From: Lysinibacillus macroides
Lineage (GTDB): Bacteria; Bacillota; Bacilli; Bacillales_A; Planococcaceae
Assembly: GCF_001281525.1 (NCBI RefSeq)
Contig: NZ_LGCI01000005.1
Coordinates: 690,554 to 754,553 of the forward strand
DNA: 64,000 bases
Reading direction: 5' to 3'
Of the stretch, positions 42,262-50,875 are shown piece by piece (the stretch's first letter is position 1; the number at the start of each line of letters is the position of its first letter). The notes under the pieces were generated by a model. The model saw only the letters and a program-made list of their open reading frames with translations. It was not told where the DNA came from and ran no database searches. A program made the translations under genes and the position numbers.

Positions 42262-43041
42262 ATGAATTCTTTTCTGGCATTAAGTAAAAAAGAAATACAT
42301 CAAATGGTAAGGGAGTTTAAACTAGTTTGGCTTCCCATTGTCTTTATCTTACTAGGGCTTACGCAGCCAATTATGATGTATTACTTGCCTGTTATTTTAC
42401 AATCGATGGGTGGCGTTGAGGGGATCATCATTGATCCAGCAATGACCAAACCTGAAGGACGAGAGGTGCTTGCCTCAACACTCAATTCACAATTTGATCA
42501 GCTAGGTATTATTATTTTAGTCGTTGCTTCGATGAGTATTATTCAGGGAGAAAAAGCCAATGGGATGATGGCATTTATCCTTACAAGACCTGTATCAATA
42601 GCATCCTATTTAAACAGCAAAATCATGATCCATTATCTTTTAGCTGTGATTTGTATCACTTTAAGCTATGCAGTGTCCTATGGTTATTCAGCGTATTTAT
42701 TCACGCTTGTTCCTTTTAAAGAGGCTTTGTGGGCTTTAGCTTTTTACTGTGTTTGGTTATTGTTTGTGATCACGTTTGTGACGATGATGAGTACGTTTTT
42801 CAAAAGCCCTGCCTTCATTGCTCTAATCAGTGTTGTTGTGCTATTAATATGTCGCTTTATTGCTGGCTTACATCCTTTCATAGACATTATGAATCCAGCA
42901 AGTAATAGCTTGTTTGCCACCAATATACTAATGACAGGTAATATAGACAAGTGGTATAGCATCCATAGTGTTGTCACACTGTTATTGGTGCTTTTAATGA
43001 TCGTGATGATGCAAAGTTATATGGCGAAAAAGAAATGTTAA
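42262..43041 (+). CDS. ABC-2 permease (YxlG-like)
   Basis: A 259-residue membrane protein with six helices. MNSFLALSKKEIHQMVREFKLVWLPIVFILLG and GEKANGMMAFILTRPVSIASYLNSKI are typical of the YxlG/NosY type. It lies 4 bp after the ATPase gene, forming the exporter core of a yxlEFG-like unit. Confidence 0.87.
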   Translation: MNSFLALSKKEIHQMVREFKLVWLPIVFILLGLTQPIMMYYLPVILQSMGGVEGIIIDPAMTKPEGREVLASTLNSQFDQLGIIILVVASMSIIQGEKANGMMAFILTRPVSIASYLNSKIMIHYLLAVICITLSYAVSYGYSAYLFTLVPFKEALWALAFYCVWLLFVITFVTMMSTFFKSPAFIALISVVVLLICRFIAGLHPFIDIMNPASNSLFATNILMTGNIDKWYSIHSVVTLLLVLLMIVMMQSYMAKKKC

Positions 43042-43060
43042 CCTGAATGAGGTGAAGAAA

Positions 43061-43762
43061 TTGTTAACGATAGAAAATTTACAGAAATCGTATGGACAAT
43101 GCGATATTTTAAAGGGAGTAGATTTAAGGGTAGAAAAGGGAGAAATATTGGGATTTGTTGGTGGGAATGGTGCGGGTAAAACAACAACATTAAATTGTAT
43201 TACGGGGTTAGTAGAGCAAGATGATGGTACAATCATCATTAACAATGTGCCAAAATCACAGTCACTTGACTATAAAAGGCAATTTTATTTTATTCCTGAT
43301 ACGATTCAAGTGTTTCCAAATATTACTGCCTATGATTGGATACACTTTGTTTTGCAACTATATGAAGAAACGGATCATACAAAGCTCCAATATTTTATGA
43401 ATGTCTTTGGAATGGAAAAAAGTATTGATAAACCATTGGGCTCGAATTCGTATGGAATGCTTCATAAAATGGCGTTAATTACTGCTTTTACGATTCATCC
43501 ATCTATTCTTATTATGGATGAGCCACTAAATGGTTTGGACCCTCTTGCTGTTGTTGCTTTTAAAAATTGTATGAAGGGCTATGTAGAAAATGGCGGAACC
43601 ATTATCTTCTCCACGCATTTATTAGATGTAGCAGAAAAAATTTGTCAATCGATTGCATTTTTAAAGGATGGAAAAATTGTTTTGCATGAGCGTGTAGAGC
43701 ATTTGTTGGTAAATGGCAGCTTAGAGGCTATGTTTTTGGAGAAGCAAGCTAATGAAGAATAA
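43061..43762 (+). CDS. ABC transporter ATP-binding protein (second in cluster)
   Basis: An ATPase of about 233 residues. Walker A is GGNGAGKTTTLN, Walker B ILIMDEPLNGLDP, and TIIFSTHLLDVAEKI holds the H-loop. The signature is unusual, NSYGMLHKMALI in place of LSGGQ. GAGGTGA selects the TTG at 43061; a GTG at 43052 is also in frame. It overlaps the next permease gene by about 11 bp. Confidence 0.86.
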   Translation: MLTIENLQKSYGQCDILKGVDLRVEKGEILGFVGGNGAGKTTTLNCITGLVEQDDGTIIINNVPKSQSLDYKRQFYFIPDTIQVFPNITAYDWIHFVLQLYEETDHTKLQYFMNVFGMEKSIDKPLGSNSYGMLHKMALITAFTIHPSILIMDEPLNGLDPLAVVAFKNCMKGYVENGGTIIFSTHLLDVAEKICQSIAFLKDGKIVLHERVEHLLVNGSLEAMFLEKQANEE

Positions 43763-45302
43763 TATACCATTCATAAAAATTTTTTTAACATCCTTGTATG
43801 CCAAGCCAAAGCAGCCGATGATTCAGGTACTGCTAGTGCTTGCCATCATTTATATAGCCATCCAGTATACAGTGCTTAATTTAATGATCTACTTTATAGC
43901 AAGCCCAGAGGAGTTTTTATTTTACACGATTCTTCTTTCAAATGCCATCACCTATATATTAATAGCCTATTTTGCTATTTCGGTCGTATTTAGCCAAAAG
44001 GATTTCTTTATACTTGCTCAGTTGCCTATTCCTACGGAGCGGATTGTGATGTCGAAAATCGTAAGTGGAGTTGCTTTTCCCATAATAGCAGTAAGTATCC
44101 TATCAATACCGACATTTATCCTATTATTAATCGAATTTAAGCTAGGCATTGCTATAAAATCAATATTCTTTATGGTTGTAATAAATGGTTTAATTACCTT
44201 ATGCCTGTTATTTATATTATCCATTTTAAATCATGTTCGGACGGCTTTTATTCAGCCATCTGTGTATTTGCTAGCTAGAATGATGGTGATGTTAGCTATT
44301 GGAACAAGTCCAGTTATCTACTTTATAGCAAAAGAATATCGTGCAATCAGCATGATTTTAGAGGATTTTGATAGTTCAACGATATCAGACTTTCTTGGTT
44401 TAGGTTATCGTTTTGCCATGCAACAGCCATTGGTTGAACTATTCTATCCATGGTATTCTCTGCAAAGTTTCTTGTTATTATTCGTACTATGCTTATTATT
44501 ATTTAAGGCAACCATCAAGATAATTGCGTCTAAGTATTATGAGCATGGCTTGCTTGTAAGTAGCGTAGAAAAAACGGCTAAGGTTTGGAAATGGGGCAGT
44601 AAAGGAACGTGGGGTAATTATTTGCAGCATGAATATTGGATTATCCAAGTTGAACCTTACTTTAAAATGCATGCCATTTTAGGGATGATTTTAACGCCCA
44701 TCTGTACAATTATCTTTTTAACGATTTTTCAGATGAATATACTACAGGCTGACTGGCTTGCTCATTTTGAATCTTATCTCTTTGCCTATATGGTTTTATT
44801 GTTGAGCTGTACAAACAATATTAGCGGAACACCTTATTCGAGAGAGGGGAAATACTATGCATCAAGCATCACACTACCTTTCGACCCACAAAAAATTTAT
44901 AGAGCAAAAGTGATGATTTCCACATGCATCAGTACAATAGCAGTTGTTATAAGCTATATTATTTATACGCTATTTGGTAAAGGCGACATAACAACCATAT
45001 TATTGTTGTTAATTACGGTACTGTTAGTGATTGCCTATAATATCTTATCTCCTCTTTATGATAGAAAACATCCATTACTTGACTGGACAAATCCATCAGA
45101 GGCCATTAAATCTAATCCTACTGTATTAATTAGTTTGGTATATGGATTACCATTATTGCTAATCATTGCACTTCTTCATGTTAGTTTGCTTATTTTTGAT
45201 ATTTCCCCATTGATGGCAACAGTCATTATTTTGATAGTTGTAATTATATTCATATATAAACTATTCAATAGCACGATAATGAAAGGTTATGTAGATCATT
45301 GA
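43752..45302 (+). CDS. Large ABC-type membrane subunit
   Basis: A 516-residue protein with about twelve hydrophobic segments in two halves, separated by a soluble stretch near residues 275-295 (VWKWGSKGTWGNYLQHEYWI). It resembles the fused permeases that go with short GntR regulators in Bacillales, but I do not recognise a named family. It overlaps the ATPase gene upstream and the regulator gene downstream, so it belongs to this operon. Confidence 0.7.
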   Translation: MKNNIPFIKIFLTSLYAKPKQPMIQVLLVLAIIYIAIQYTVLNLMIYFIASPEEFLFYTILLSNAITYILIAYFAISVVFSQKDFFILAQLPIPTERIVMSKIVSGVAFPIIAVSILSIPTFILLLIEFKLGIAIKSIFFMVVINGLITLCLLFILSILNHVRTAFIQPSVYLLARMMVMLAIGTSPVIYFIAKEYRAISMILEDFDSSTISDFLGLGYRFAMQQPLVELFYPWYSLQSFLLLFVLCLLLFKATIKIIASKYYEHGLLVSSVEKTAKVWKWGSKGTWGNYLQHEYWIIQVEPYFKMHAILGMILTPICTIIFLTIFQMNILQADWLAHFESYLFAYMVLLLSCTNNISGTPYSREGKYYASSITLPFDPQKIYRAKVMISTCISTIAVVISYIIYTLFGKGDITTILLLLITVLLVIAYNILSPLYDRKHPLLDWTNPSEAIKSNPTVLISLVYGLPLLLIIALLHVSLLIFDISPLMATVIILIVVIIFIYKLFNSTIMKGYVDH

Positions 45303-45697
45303 AGATAAACATAGATCGAAAGAATAAAATCCCTTATTATCAGCAACTAACACGCCAGCTTCTTTTAGGAATAGCGACAGGAAATTTACAGCATGGGGAC
45401 CAGCTACCCTCGATTCGTGATTTAGCAGGGCAAACAAATCTCAATTATCACACCGTTCATAAAAGCTATAAGGAGCTTCAAAAAATGGGCATTATTACGA
45501 TAAAGCCTTCTTCAAATGCATTTGTTATTACTGAAAAATCGGATAAAGCAAAGAATGCTACCCAACAACAACTGTCTATAAAAATCGAACAACTAGTGAT
45601 AGAAGCTTGTGTTTTAGGGATGAGTAGGCAACAACTTCAGCAGGTATTTCAGGAGAAATTAAGCAAATATTATACAGATAATAGGCAGTACGATTAA
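45299..45697 (+). CDS. Short GntR-family regulator (YtrA/YhcF-like)
   Basis: A 132-residue regulator of the YtrA subfamily: a GntR winged helix (NKIPYYQQLTRQLLLGIATGNLQHGDQLPSIRDLAGQ, NYHTVHKSYKELQKMG) and a short dimerisation tail rather than a ligand-binding domain. It starts at TTG, overlapping the previous stop (ATTGA). YtrA-type regulators usually repress the ABC operon they sit in, often in response to cell-wall antibiotics. Unusually it is the last gene, not the first. Confidence 0.85.
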   Translation: MKINIDRKNKIPYYQQLTRQLLLGIATGNLQHGDQLPSIRDLAGQTNLNYHTVHKSYKELQKMGIITIKPSSNAFVITEKSDKAKNATQQQLSIKIEQLVIEACVLGMSRQQLQQVFQEKLSKYYTDNRQYD

Positions 45698-45731
45698 TCT
45701 TTATAAAAAAATTGCTTTAAAAAAATATTTA

Positions 45732-45763
45732 AAAGCGATGGGCTAGGAAAATGTCCATCGCTT
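45732..45763. terminator. Bidirectional terminator (ABC cluster / GntP permease)
   Basis: AAGCGATGG pairs with CCATCGCTT around a loop, with A/T runs on both sides. Confidence 0.8.
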
Positions 45764-45781
45764 AACTATTTTTTGATAACG

Positions 45782-47179
45782 CTATATTAAAAACATCGCT
45801 ACTATTGTTGTCACAACAAGCCCAATCACTACAGGAATTAAGTTACGTCGTGCCAGTTCAAAGGGACTTACATTACAAATAGCAGCGGCTGGGATTAATG
45901 CCCAAGGAATCAATGTTCCGCCGCCAATCCAAATAGCTGTGATTTGCCCTAAAGCTGTTAAAGTTGCCGTACCACCACCAATAGCATTGCCAAACAAACT
46001 ACCAACAGAGCCTGCGAGAGAAATTCCGGAGAAGCCTGAACCATCTAATCCAGTAATAGCGCCCACCACTGTTAATGTTACAACGGCTATTTCCTTTGTT
46101 AAAGGTACCACTGCGGCAAGACCAACACCAAGGTCATTGACAATACCATGCGAGGTAGCGGGCAAATGGTCGCCGATAATTTGAATAAAGCCAACATCAC
46201 CAAGGTAGAAGAAGGCAGCAATTGGGATTACTGGTCCGAAGACTTTAAAGCCGAATTGAAATCCTTGAATTAAATAGCTTGTTGTCTTTTCAAGCCCCTC
46301 TGATTTATGAGCAACAATACTAAGTAACAGTAGGATAAAAACAGAGGTTCCTCCGATTAAAGCAGTAGCATCGCCACCTTGTAATTTAAAGACAGCCATT
46401 GCCATAACATCTAAAATGAAAGCGATAGGAATAAGCACAGCAAAGAATCGTTTTTGCCCGATAGACAGTAAATTTTCCTCCATTGCTTGTGTACTATCTT
46501 CATTTTCCTCGCTGACAGTGTTTAAAAGGAATGTGCCTCTTTTCATATCACGTCGTAAAAAAATATAAGCAACAATTGTCGTTACAACGCCCATCGTGAT
46601 AACAAGTGGAATACTAGCTGATACAACATCCCCAACAGGAATACCCGCAGCATCAGCCGTTAGCTTTGGAGCTCCTTGTATGACAAAATCACTCGATAAC
46701 GCAATGCCATGCCCAAATAAATTCATCGCCATGGCAACGCCCAGTGCTGGCAGACCCGCACGAATCGCCACAGGCAATAGTACCGCTCCTAACAATGCAA
46801 CAGCAGGAGATGGCCAGAAAAACCATGAGATCAGCATCATTAATAAACCAATCGTCCAATAGGCAAGAGCTGGTGTTTTAATGATCTTTGTGAAAGGAGC
46901 AACCATGACCTCATTGATACCTGAAGTCATCATCACTCGACTCATCGCAACAATAATAGAAATAATAAGAATCGTTGATAACAGCTCAGTTATCGCATAA
47001 ATAAAGCTGTTAAAAACCCCACTTATGGACGAGGTAAAATCGCCAGTCGCCCCAATCGCTAGCATAAAGATGCCTACTATACAAATGAGGGTGGTATCGC
47101 GACGTTTAACCATAAATCCGATGATGAGCACAATAAAAACCACGTAAATCCAATGGAGAGCTGTGAATTCAATCCCCAT
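45782..47179 (-). CDS. GntP/DcuC-like permease
   Basis: A 465-residue permease with about twelve hydrophobic segments (MVAPFTKIIKTPALAYWTIGLLMMLISWFFWP, NLFGHGIALSSDFVIQG, GLDGSGFSGISLAG, FGNAIGGGTATLTALGQ). It fits the ion transporter superfamily that includes GntP and DcuC. The substrate is unknown; beside a butanediol dehydrogenase it might carry a C4 compound or short organic acid. GAGGGGG selects the ATG at 47179. A truncated copy of its start lies at 50193-50483. Confidence 0.75.
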   Translation of the reverse strand: MGIEFTALHWIYVVFIVLIIGFMVKRRDTTLICIVGIFMLAIGATGDFTSSISGVFNSFIYAITELLSTILIISIIVAMSRVMMTSGINEVMVAPFTKIIKTPALAYWTIGLLMMLISWFFWPSPAVALLGAVLLPVAIRAGLPALGVAMAMNLFGHGIALSSDFVIQGAPKLTADAAGIPVGDVVSASIPLVITMGVVTTIVAYIFLRRDMKRGTFLLNTVSEENEDSTQAMEENLLSIGQKRFFAVLIPIAFILDVMAMAVFKLQGGDATALIGGTSVFILLLLSIVAHKSEGLEKTTSYLIQGFQFGFKVFGPVIPIAAFFYLGDVGFIQIIGDHLPATSHGIVNDLGVGLAAVVPLTKEIAVVTLTVVGAITGLDGSGFSGISLAGSVGSLFGNAIGGGTATLTALGQITAIWIGGGTLIPWALIPAAAICNVSPFELARRNLIPVVIGLVVTTIVAMFLI

Positions 47180-47201
47180 ACGTTTCCCCCTCAATATTCT
47201 G

Positions 47202-47213
47202 ATTCTATAGAAT
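47202..47213. promoter_or_regulatory. Palindrome upstream of the GntP-like gene
   Basis: ATTCTATAGAAT lies about 22 bp upstream of the permease start. The same palindrome, with its flanks, is kept at 50509-50520 in front of the decayed copy. Confidence 0.5.
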
Positions 47214-47348
47214 ATGAAGAGAAAAAAAGATGGTGATGATTTTAAAAAATTTAACTTAGGCGAAAGCTAAACAACAACCAAAAAGGTATTTTAAGTTATA
47301 CCCAAAACAAGATATTTGAAAGAAATGAATTTATAGATTAAAATACTT

Positions 47349-47372
47349 TTATAGATTATCGATAATCTATAA
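47349..47372. promoter_or_regulatory. 24-bp perfect palindrome, candidate FCD regulator operator
   Basis: TTATAGATTATC at 47349-47360 is followed directly by its reverse complement GATAATCTATAA. An extra TATAGATTA half-site lies a few bases upstream. The site is in the divergent region between the permease and the GntR/FCD regulator and is a likely operator for that regulator. Confidence 0.65.
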
Positions 47373-47458
47373 TCCATAATATATAACGCTTTTAGCTAAT
47401 CACCCTATACACTGAACTATGTTAAAATGAAAAGATATAAATTTATTGGAGTGGTTTA

Positions 47459-48097
47459 ATGGGGTTTGATGAAAATTCAATTTCAAAAAAAACAATTTCT
47501 GAGCAAATAGCTGAACGATTATTATTTCGCATATTTTCAGGTTACTATGAACAAGGTCAGCGCTTAATAGAGGCAGAAATTGCAAAGGAGTTACAAGTAA
47601 GTCATGCACCTGTCCGTGAGGCCCTTTATCTTTTACAAAAAGATGGTGTAGTTGAAAAAGTACAACATAAAGGTGTAAGAGTGAAGATTATAACGGATCA
47701 GGAATTAAAGGATTATTTGGAAGCGCTTTATAACCTATTGGATATTGCACTTACAACGTGTGAATCTAAATGGACTGCCGATTTGCAAAATGAACTATTA
47801 CTTCGTTTTGAAGCGATGAAGGAAAGAAAGTCTGCCGAAAATATTTATGAATATGTTGTTTCGTTTGCCCACTTGTTACAATTGTTTTTTGATGTTACAG
47901 GAAATATTGCCATGCTACGATTCTTTAAAGAAACAATATTCGTTACAAATGTAGCGGCGCAAACAAAATGGAAAATGAATCTAGTTGAATCCTATCATAT
48001 GTCCATCAATACTTTTATCAAGTGTATAGAAGTGTCGGATTTTGATCATGCACGAGTGGCTATTAAGGATGTTATTTTATGGTACCAATTTAAATAA
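47459..48097 (+). CDS. GntR-family regulator, FadR/FCD subfamily
   Basis: A 212-residue regulator with a GntR winged helix (SEQIAERLLFRIFSGYYEQGQRLIEAEIAKELQVSHAPVREAL) and a helical FCD effector domain. FCD regulators usually bind a small organic acid or sugar acid and repress nearby catabolic genes. TTGGAGTGG precedes the ATG. It is flanked by a divergent permease and a codirectional butanediol dehydrogenase, both likely targets. Confidence 0.88.
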   Translation: MGFDENSISKKTISEQIAERLLFRIFSGYYEQGQRLIEAEIAKELQVSHAPVREALYLLQKDGVVEKVQHKGVRVKIITDQELKDYLEALYNLLDIALTTCESKWTADLQNELLLRFEAMKERKSAENIYEYVVSFAHLLQLFFDVTGNIAMLRFFKETIFVTNVAAQTKWKMNLVESYHMSINTFIKCIEVSDFDHARVAIKDVILWYQFK

Positions 48098-48116
48098 TTT
48101 TATGGGGGTAACATAC

Positions 48117-49166
48117 ATGAAAGCTGCAGTTTGGCATGGTGTGAAAGATATTAGAGTCGAAGAGGTTGAATTACGCGCTTTAAGAGAAGAAGAAGTGAAA
48201 GTAAAAGTAGCATGGGCTGGAATTTGTGGGAGTGATTTGCATGAATACGAAGAAGGTCCGGTTTTCGTACCAGTTGATGAAAAAGCTGCATTAACAGGTG
48301 AAGTTGCCCCACTTACAATGGGACATGAATTTGCTGGTATCATCGAAGAAGTTGGCGCTAAGGTGACTGACTTTAAGGTTGGGGACCGAGTTGTCATCAA
48401 TCCTACATTAACATATAGAAATAAACATGAAGAAGTCGATCGTTATGATGGATTTAACTTCATCGGTTTACATGGAAACGGTGGATTTGCGGAATATGTT
48501 AATGTCCCTGTAACAAATATACATCGTTTAGCAGATAACTTAACATTACAAGATGGTGCACTGGTAGAACCAATGGCTGTTGCTGTACAGGCTGTCAAAG
48601 ATGCTGGGGTTACATTAGGCGATTCTGTTGCTGTATTTGGGGCTGGACCAATTGGATTATTAACAGTAATTGCTGCAAAAGCATCTGGTGCTAGTAAAGT
48701 TATCGTATTAGATTTATCGGATGATCGATTAGAAAAGGCAAAAGAATTAGGTGCAACCCATGCTATTAACTCAGGTAAAGAAAATCCTGTACAAGCTGTT
48801 CGTTCGATTGTTGCAGATGGGGTTGATGTATCCTTTGAGGTTGCAGGAGTTGCTCCTACCTTTAAACAAGCAATTGATGTAACAAAACCTCGTGGAAACA
48901 TGATGATTGTGTCGATTTTTGCAAGACCAATCGAATGGAATCCAATGCAACTTACAAACACAGGCGTTAATGTATTATCTTCCATTGTTTATACACCGTC
49001 CATTTTCCAAAGAACAATTGATGCAATGAGCGCTGGTCAACTAAATCCACAAGGTATTATCACAAGTCAAATTGAACTTGATGAGATCGTTGATAAAGGA
49101 TTCCAAACGTTAACAAACGACAAATCACAATCTAAAATTTTAGTTGCGATAAGTGGAGAAAACTAA
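48117..49166 (+). CDS. bdhA: (R,R)-butanediol dehydrogenase / zinc alcohol dehydrogenase
   Basis: A 349-residue medium-chain zinc dehydrogenase close in layout to B. subtilis BdhA. GICGSDLHEYEEGPVFVP and MGHEFAG give the catalytic zinc site, and SVAVFGAGPIGLL the NAD-binding turn. The structural zinc lobe is replaced by a Cys-free loop (NPTLTYRNKHEEVDRYDGFNFIG), an oddity beside typical BdhA, so the assignment of substrate is tentative. It interconverts acetoin and 2,3-butanediol if the assignment is right. GGGGGTAACATAC precedes the ATG. Confidence 0.8.
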   Translation: MKAAVWHGVKDIRVEEVELRALREEEVKVKVAWAGICGSDLHEYEEGPVFVPVDEKAALTGEVAPLTMGHEFAGIIEEVGAKVTDFKVGDRVVINPTLTYRNKHEEVDRYDGFNFIGLHGNGGFAEYVNVPVTNIHRLADNLTLQDGALVEPMAVAVQAVKDAGVTLGDSVAVFGAGPIGLLTVIAAKASGASKVIVLDLSDDRLEKAKELGATHAINSGKENPVQAVRSIVADGVDVSFEVAGVAPTFKQAIDVTKPRGNMMIVSIFARPIEWNPMQLTNTGVNVLSSIVYTPSIFQRTIDAMSAGQLNPQGIITSQIELDEIVDKGFQTLTNDKSQSKILVAISGEN

Positions 49167-49200
49167 TGAAATTGATAGATGAATATAAATCTATTCTTAC

Positions 49201-49237
49201 AAAGAGAGTATGGCTTATTACAGTCATGCTCTTTTCT
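49201..49237 (+). terminator. Hairpin after butanediol dehydrogenase gene
   Basis: AAAGAGAGTATGGCT pairs imperfectly with AGTCATGCTCTTT and is followed by TCTT. It is a moderate intrinsic terminator. Confidence 0.5.
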
Positions 49238-49333
49238 TATAGTCTGCTTGATTTTGATTCAAAATTGTTTTTCAAAGGATTTGATGAACTTAATTGAGGG
49301 GGAGGGGTATAGCAGCTTAAGAAAAAATGACAA

Positions 49334-49362
49334 AAGGAATCGACAATGAACTTCTCGATCCC
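49334..49362 (-). terminator. Terminator of the YiaAB gene
   Basis: On the minus strand GGGATCGA pairs with TCGATTCC and is followed by TTTTGTCATTTTTT, just after the stop at 49377. Confidence 0.6.
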
Positions 49363-49376
49363 TTCAGTAATATAAC

Positions 49377-49847
49377 TTAATTTCTTTCTCTTGCCCTCTG
49401 TGTGTCTCTAATATTCTTTTGAACCGTTATAGATGCAAATAAACTAAGAACAAATGACATACCATAAAACCCTTTTTCACTTAAAACAATACTTCCAGCA
49501 TTATATAACCCAATGCCCATTAATGAAATAGATACAATCAGTGCAACCCAACTAATACCATAATAAATATTAGTAACTGGTATGCCCTCTTCTTTATCTC
49601 TTACTGCTTTTTGTAAAGATATTGCTGAATAGAGTCCAAATACTAAAACAGCTAGGTAATATCCTTTTTCGTTTAGTTGCATCGTTGCATTAAACAAGCC
49701 TATAAAATAAGCAGTAACACCTATTAACAATGCTGCCCAGGAAGCACCCTTGAAAGCAGCAGTCGGTTCTCCCTCTTTTCTTTCTACTTTGATTTTCGGA
49801 TCAGGTTGTTTACTCTTATCTGATGAAGTCTCATTTTGATTAGACAA
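49377..49847 (-). CDS. YiaA/YiaB-type membrane protein
   Basis: A 156-residue protein with four transmembrane helices arranged as two YiaAB repeats: [25 protein letters not shown] with [26 protein letters not shown], and then [23 protein letters not shown] with [26 protein letters not shown]. The Lys/Glu-rich head of about 40 residues is cytoplasmic. Function unknown. I take the TTG at 49847 as start because GGGAGAGAAAGATA lies directly before it. Confidence 0.82.
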   Translation of the reverse strand: MSNQNETSSDKSKQPDPKIKVERKEGEPTAAFKGASWAALLIGVTAYFIGLFNATMQLNEKGYYLAVLVFGLYSAISLQKAVRDKEEGIPVTNIYYGISWVALIVSISLMGIGLYNAGSIVLSEKGFYGMSFVLSLFASITVQKNIRDTQRARERN

Positions 49848-50192
49848 TATCTTTCTCTCCCTTCTATCACTATATAAAAACATTCTATCATTCTATGGGA
49901 ATGTTATGAGAACAGAAATTTCTCTAAATCTCGCTTTTGGTAAACTTGACTGTTATTGTGTTGGAATATAACTAGTCAATGTGCCTTCATCAAATGTAAA
50001 GATATCATTTTGTTCCTTGGTACATTTCAACTGTGGGCCACGCCGAGAATAATTTTTTGCTGTCCTTTGTTGCAATTCCTTTTTTAGTTGGTACTAACAT
50101 AGGAATCATTTGTACGGAGTGCCTCAAAAATAGCCCTCAACTGTACGAATGTTGTATGTACCCCATTACAGATAAGAGCTAGGTGTATAACT
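49848..50192. other. Intergenic region with a possible gene tail
   Basis: No complete gene is seen. On the minus strand an open frame without start (about 49953-50055) ends with QLKCTKEQNDIFTFDEGT and LTSYIPTQ before a stop. It may be the 3' remnant of a lost gene whose family I cannot name. Confidence 0.35.
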
Positions 50193-50483
50193 TTATTTCA
50201 AATTATTCAAATAGATAGCTAAATATGTTAGGTGGATGTGGTTGCATATTGTTAGTATGTCCATTGCCATTTTTGATTTATAGCAACAATTCAAAATGGT
50301 TGATGATGGCTCTGTTATGGTATAAATAAAGCTGTTAAAAACCCCATTAATGGATGATGTAAAATCTTTAGTTGCCATAATCGCTAGCGTAAAGATGCCT
50401 GCTACACAAATGAAAGTGATATTACGGCATTTGATCATAAAAAACAGCGTAAATCCAATGGGAGCAGTGAATTTAATCCCCAT
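50193..50483 (-). pseudogene. Truncated duplicate of the GntP-like permease start
   Basis: The first roughly 70 codons match the permease at 47179 (MGIKFTA for MGIEFTA, DFTSSINGVFNSFIYTITE for DFTSSISGVFNSFIYAITE), and the upstream 60 bp, including ATTCTATAGAAT, are also kept. After STIL the frame runs into unrelated sequence. This is a partial, diverged duplicate of the promoter and gene start rather than a working gene. Confidence 0.82.
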
Positions 50484-50552
50484 ACATGTCCCTTCACTAT
50501 TCGACCTGATTCTATAGAATATGAAGAGAAAAAAGGTTGGTGATGATTTAAA

Positions 50553-50605
50553 CTGTACCCTATAAGATAGACACTTGAAAAAAGGTCATCTTACAGGGTA
50601 TTTTT
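50553..50605. repeat. Hairpin; possible solo end of an IS3-type element
   Basis: TACCCTATAAGAT near 50555 pairs with ATCTTACAGGGTA near 50590 and is followed by TTTTTG. The wording of the sequence (TACCCTATAAGATAGACAC) recalls ends of some IS3-family elements, with a broken ATGACTAAA start soon after at 50644, but no transposase follows. Confidence 0.35.
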
Positions 50606-50699
50606 GTTTATAATGAAGGAAAAAACGAGCGATGGTAATTAGTATGACTAAAAATTTATAAATAAGGAATTCGATGTTGGGAACTACATAATAATGTCC
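50606..50699. other. Gene-free stretch
   Basis: No gene is supported between the hairpin at 50553 and the terminator at 50700. Confidence 0.4.
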
Positions 50700-50738
50700 A
50701 TCTGTTTACTTATACGTGAAATAAGTGAACAGATTTTT
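50700..50738 (+). terminator. Strong intrinsic terminator without gene
   Basis: ATCTGTTTACTTAT pairs with ATAAGTGAACAGAT (one G-T pair) and is followed by TTTTG. No intact gene lies directly upstream, so it probably belonged to a lost gene or insulates the siderophore gene downstream. Confidence 0.75.
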
Positions 50739-50825
50739 GTTTTAGGACAATGATTGACATTTATCCAAATAAATCATTGCGTTTTTTTCATTGTTTCGCC
50801 CTTTCATAAAATCTATAATAACTCT

Positions 50826-50844
50826 GTAAATGATAATCATTTTC
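50826..50844 (+). promoter_or_regulatory. Fur box upstream of siderophore-binding protein gene
   Basis: GTAAATGATAATCATTTTC matches 16 of 19 positions of the Fur consensus GATAATGATAATCATTATC. It lies about 30 bp upstream of the start codon. Confidence 0.8.
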
Positions 50845-50875
50845 AATTGAAGGAAATCAGAAAGGGGTAACAAAT

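Noticed and set aside
48443-48985. Minus-strand frame of 180 codons inside the butanediol dehydrogenase gene
   Set aside because: Low-complexity antisense translation of a conserved enzyme, with no ribosome binding site.
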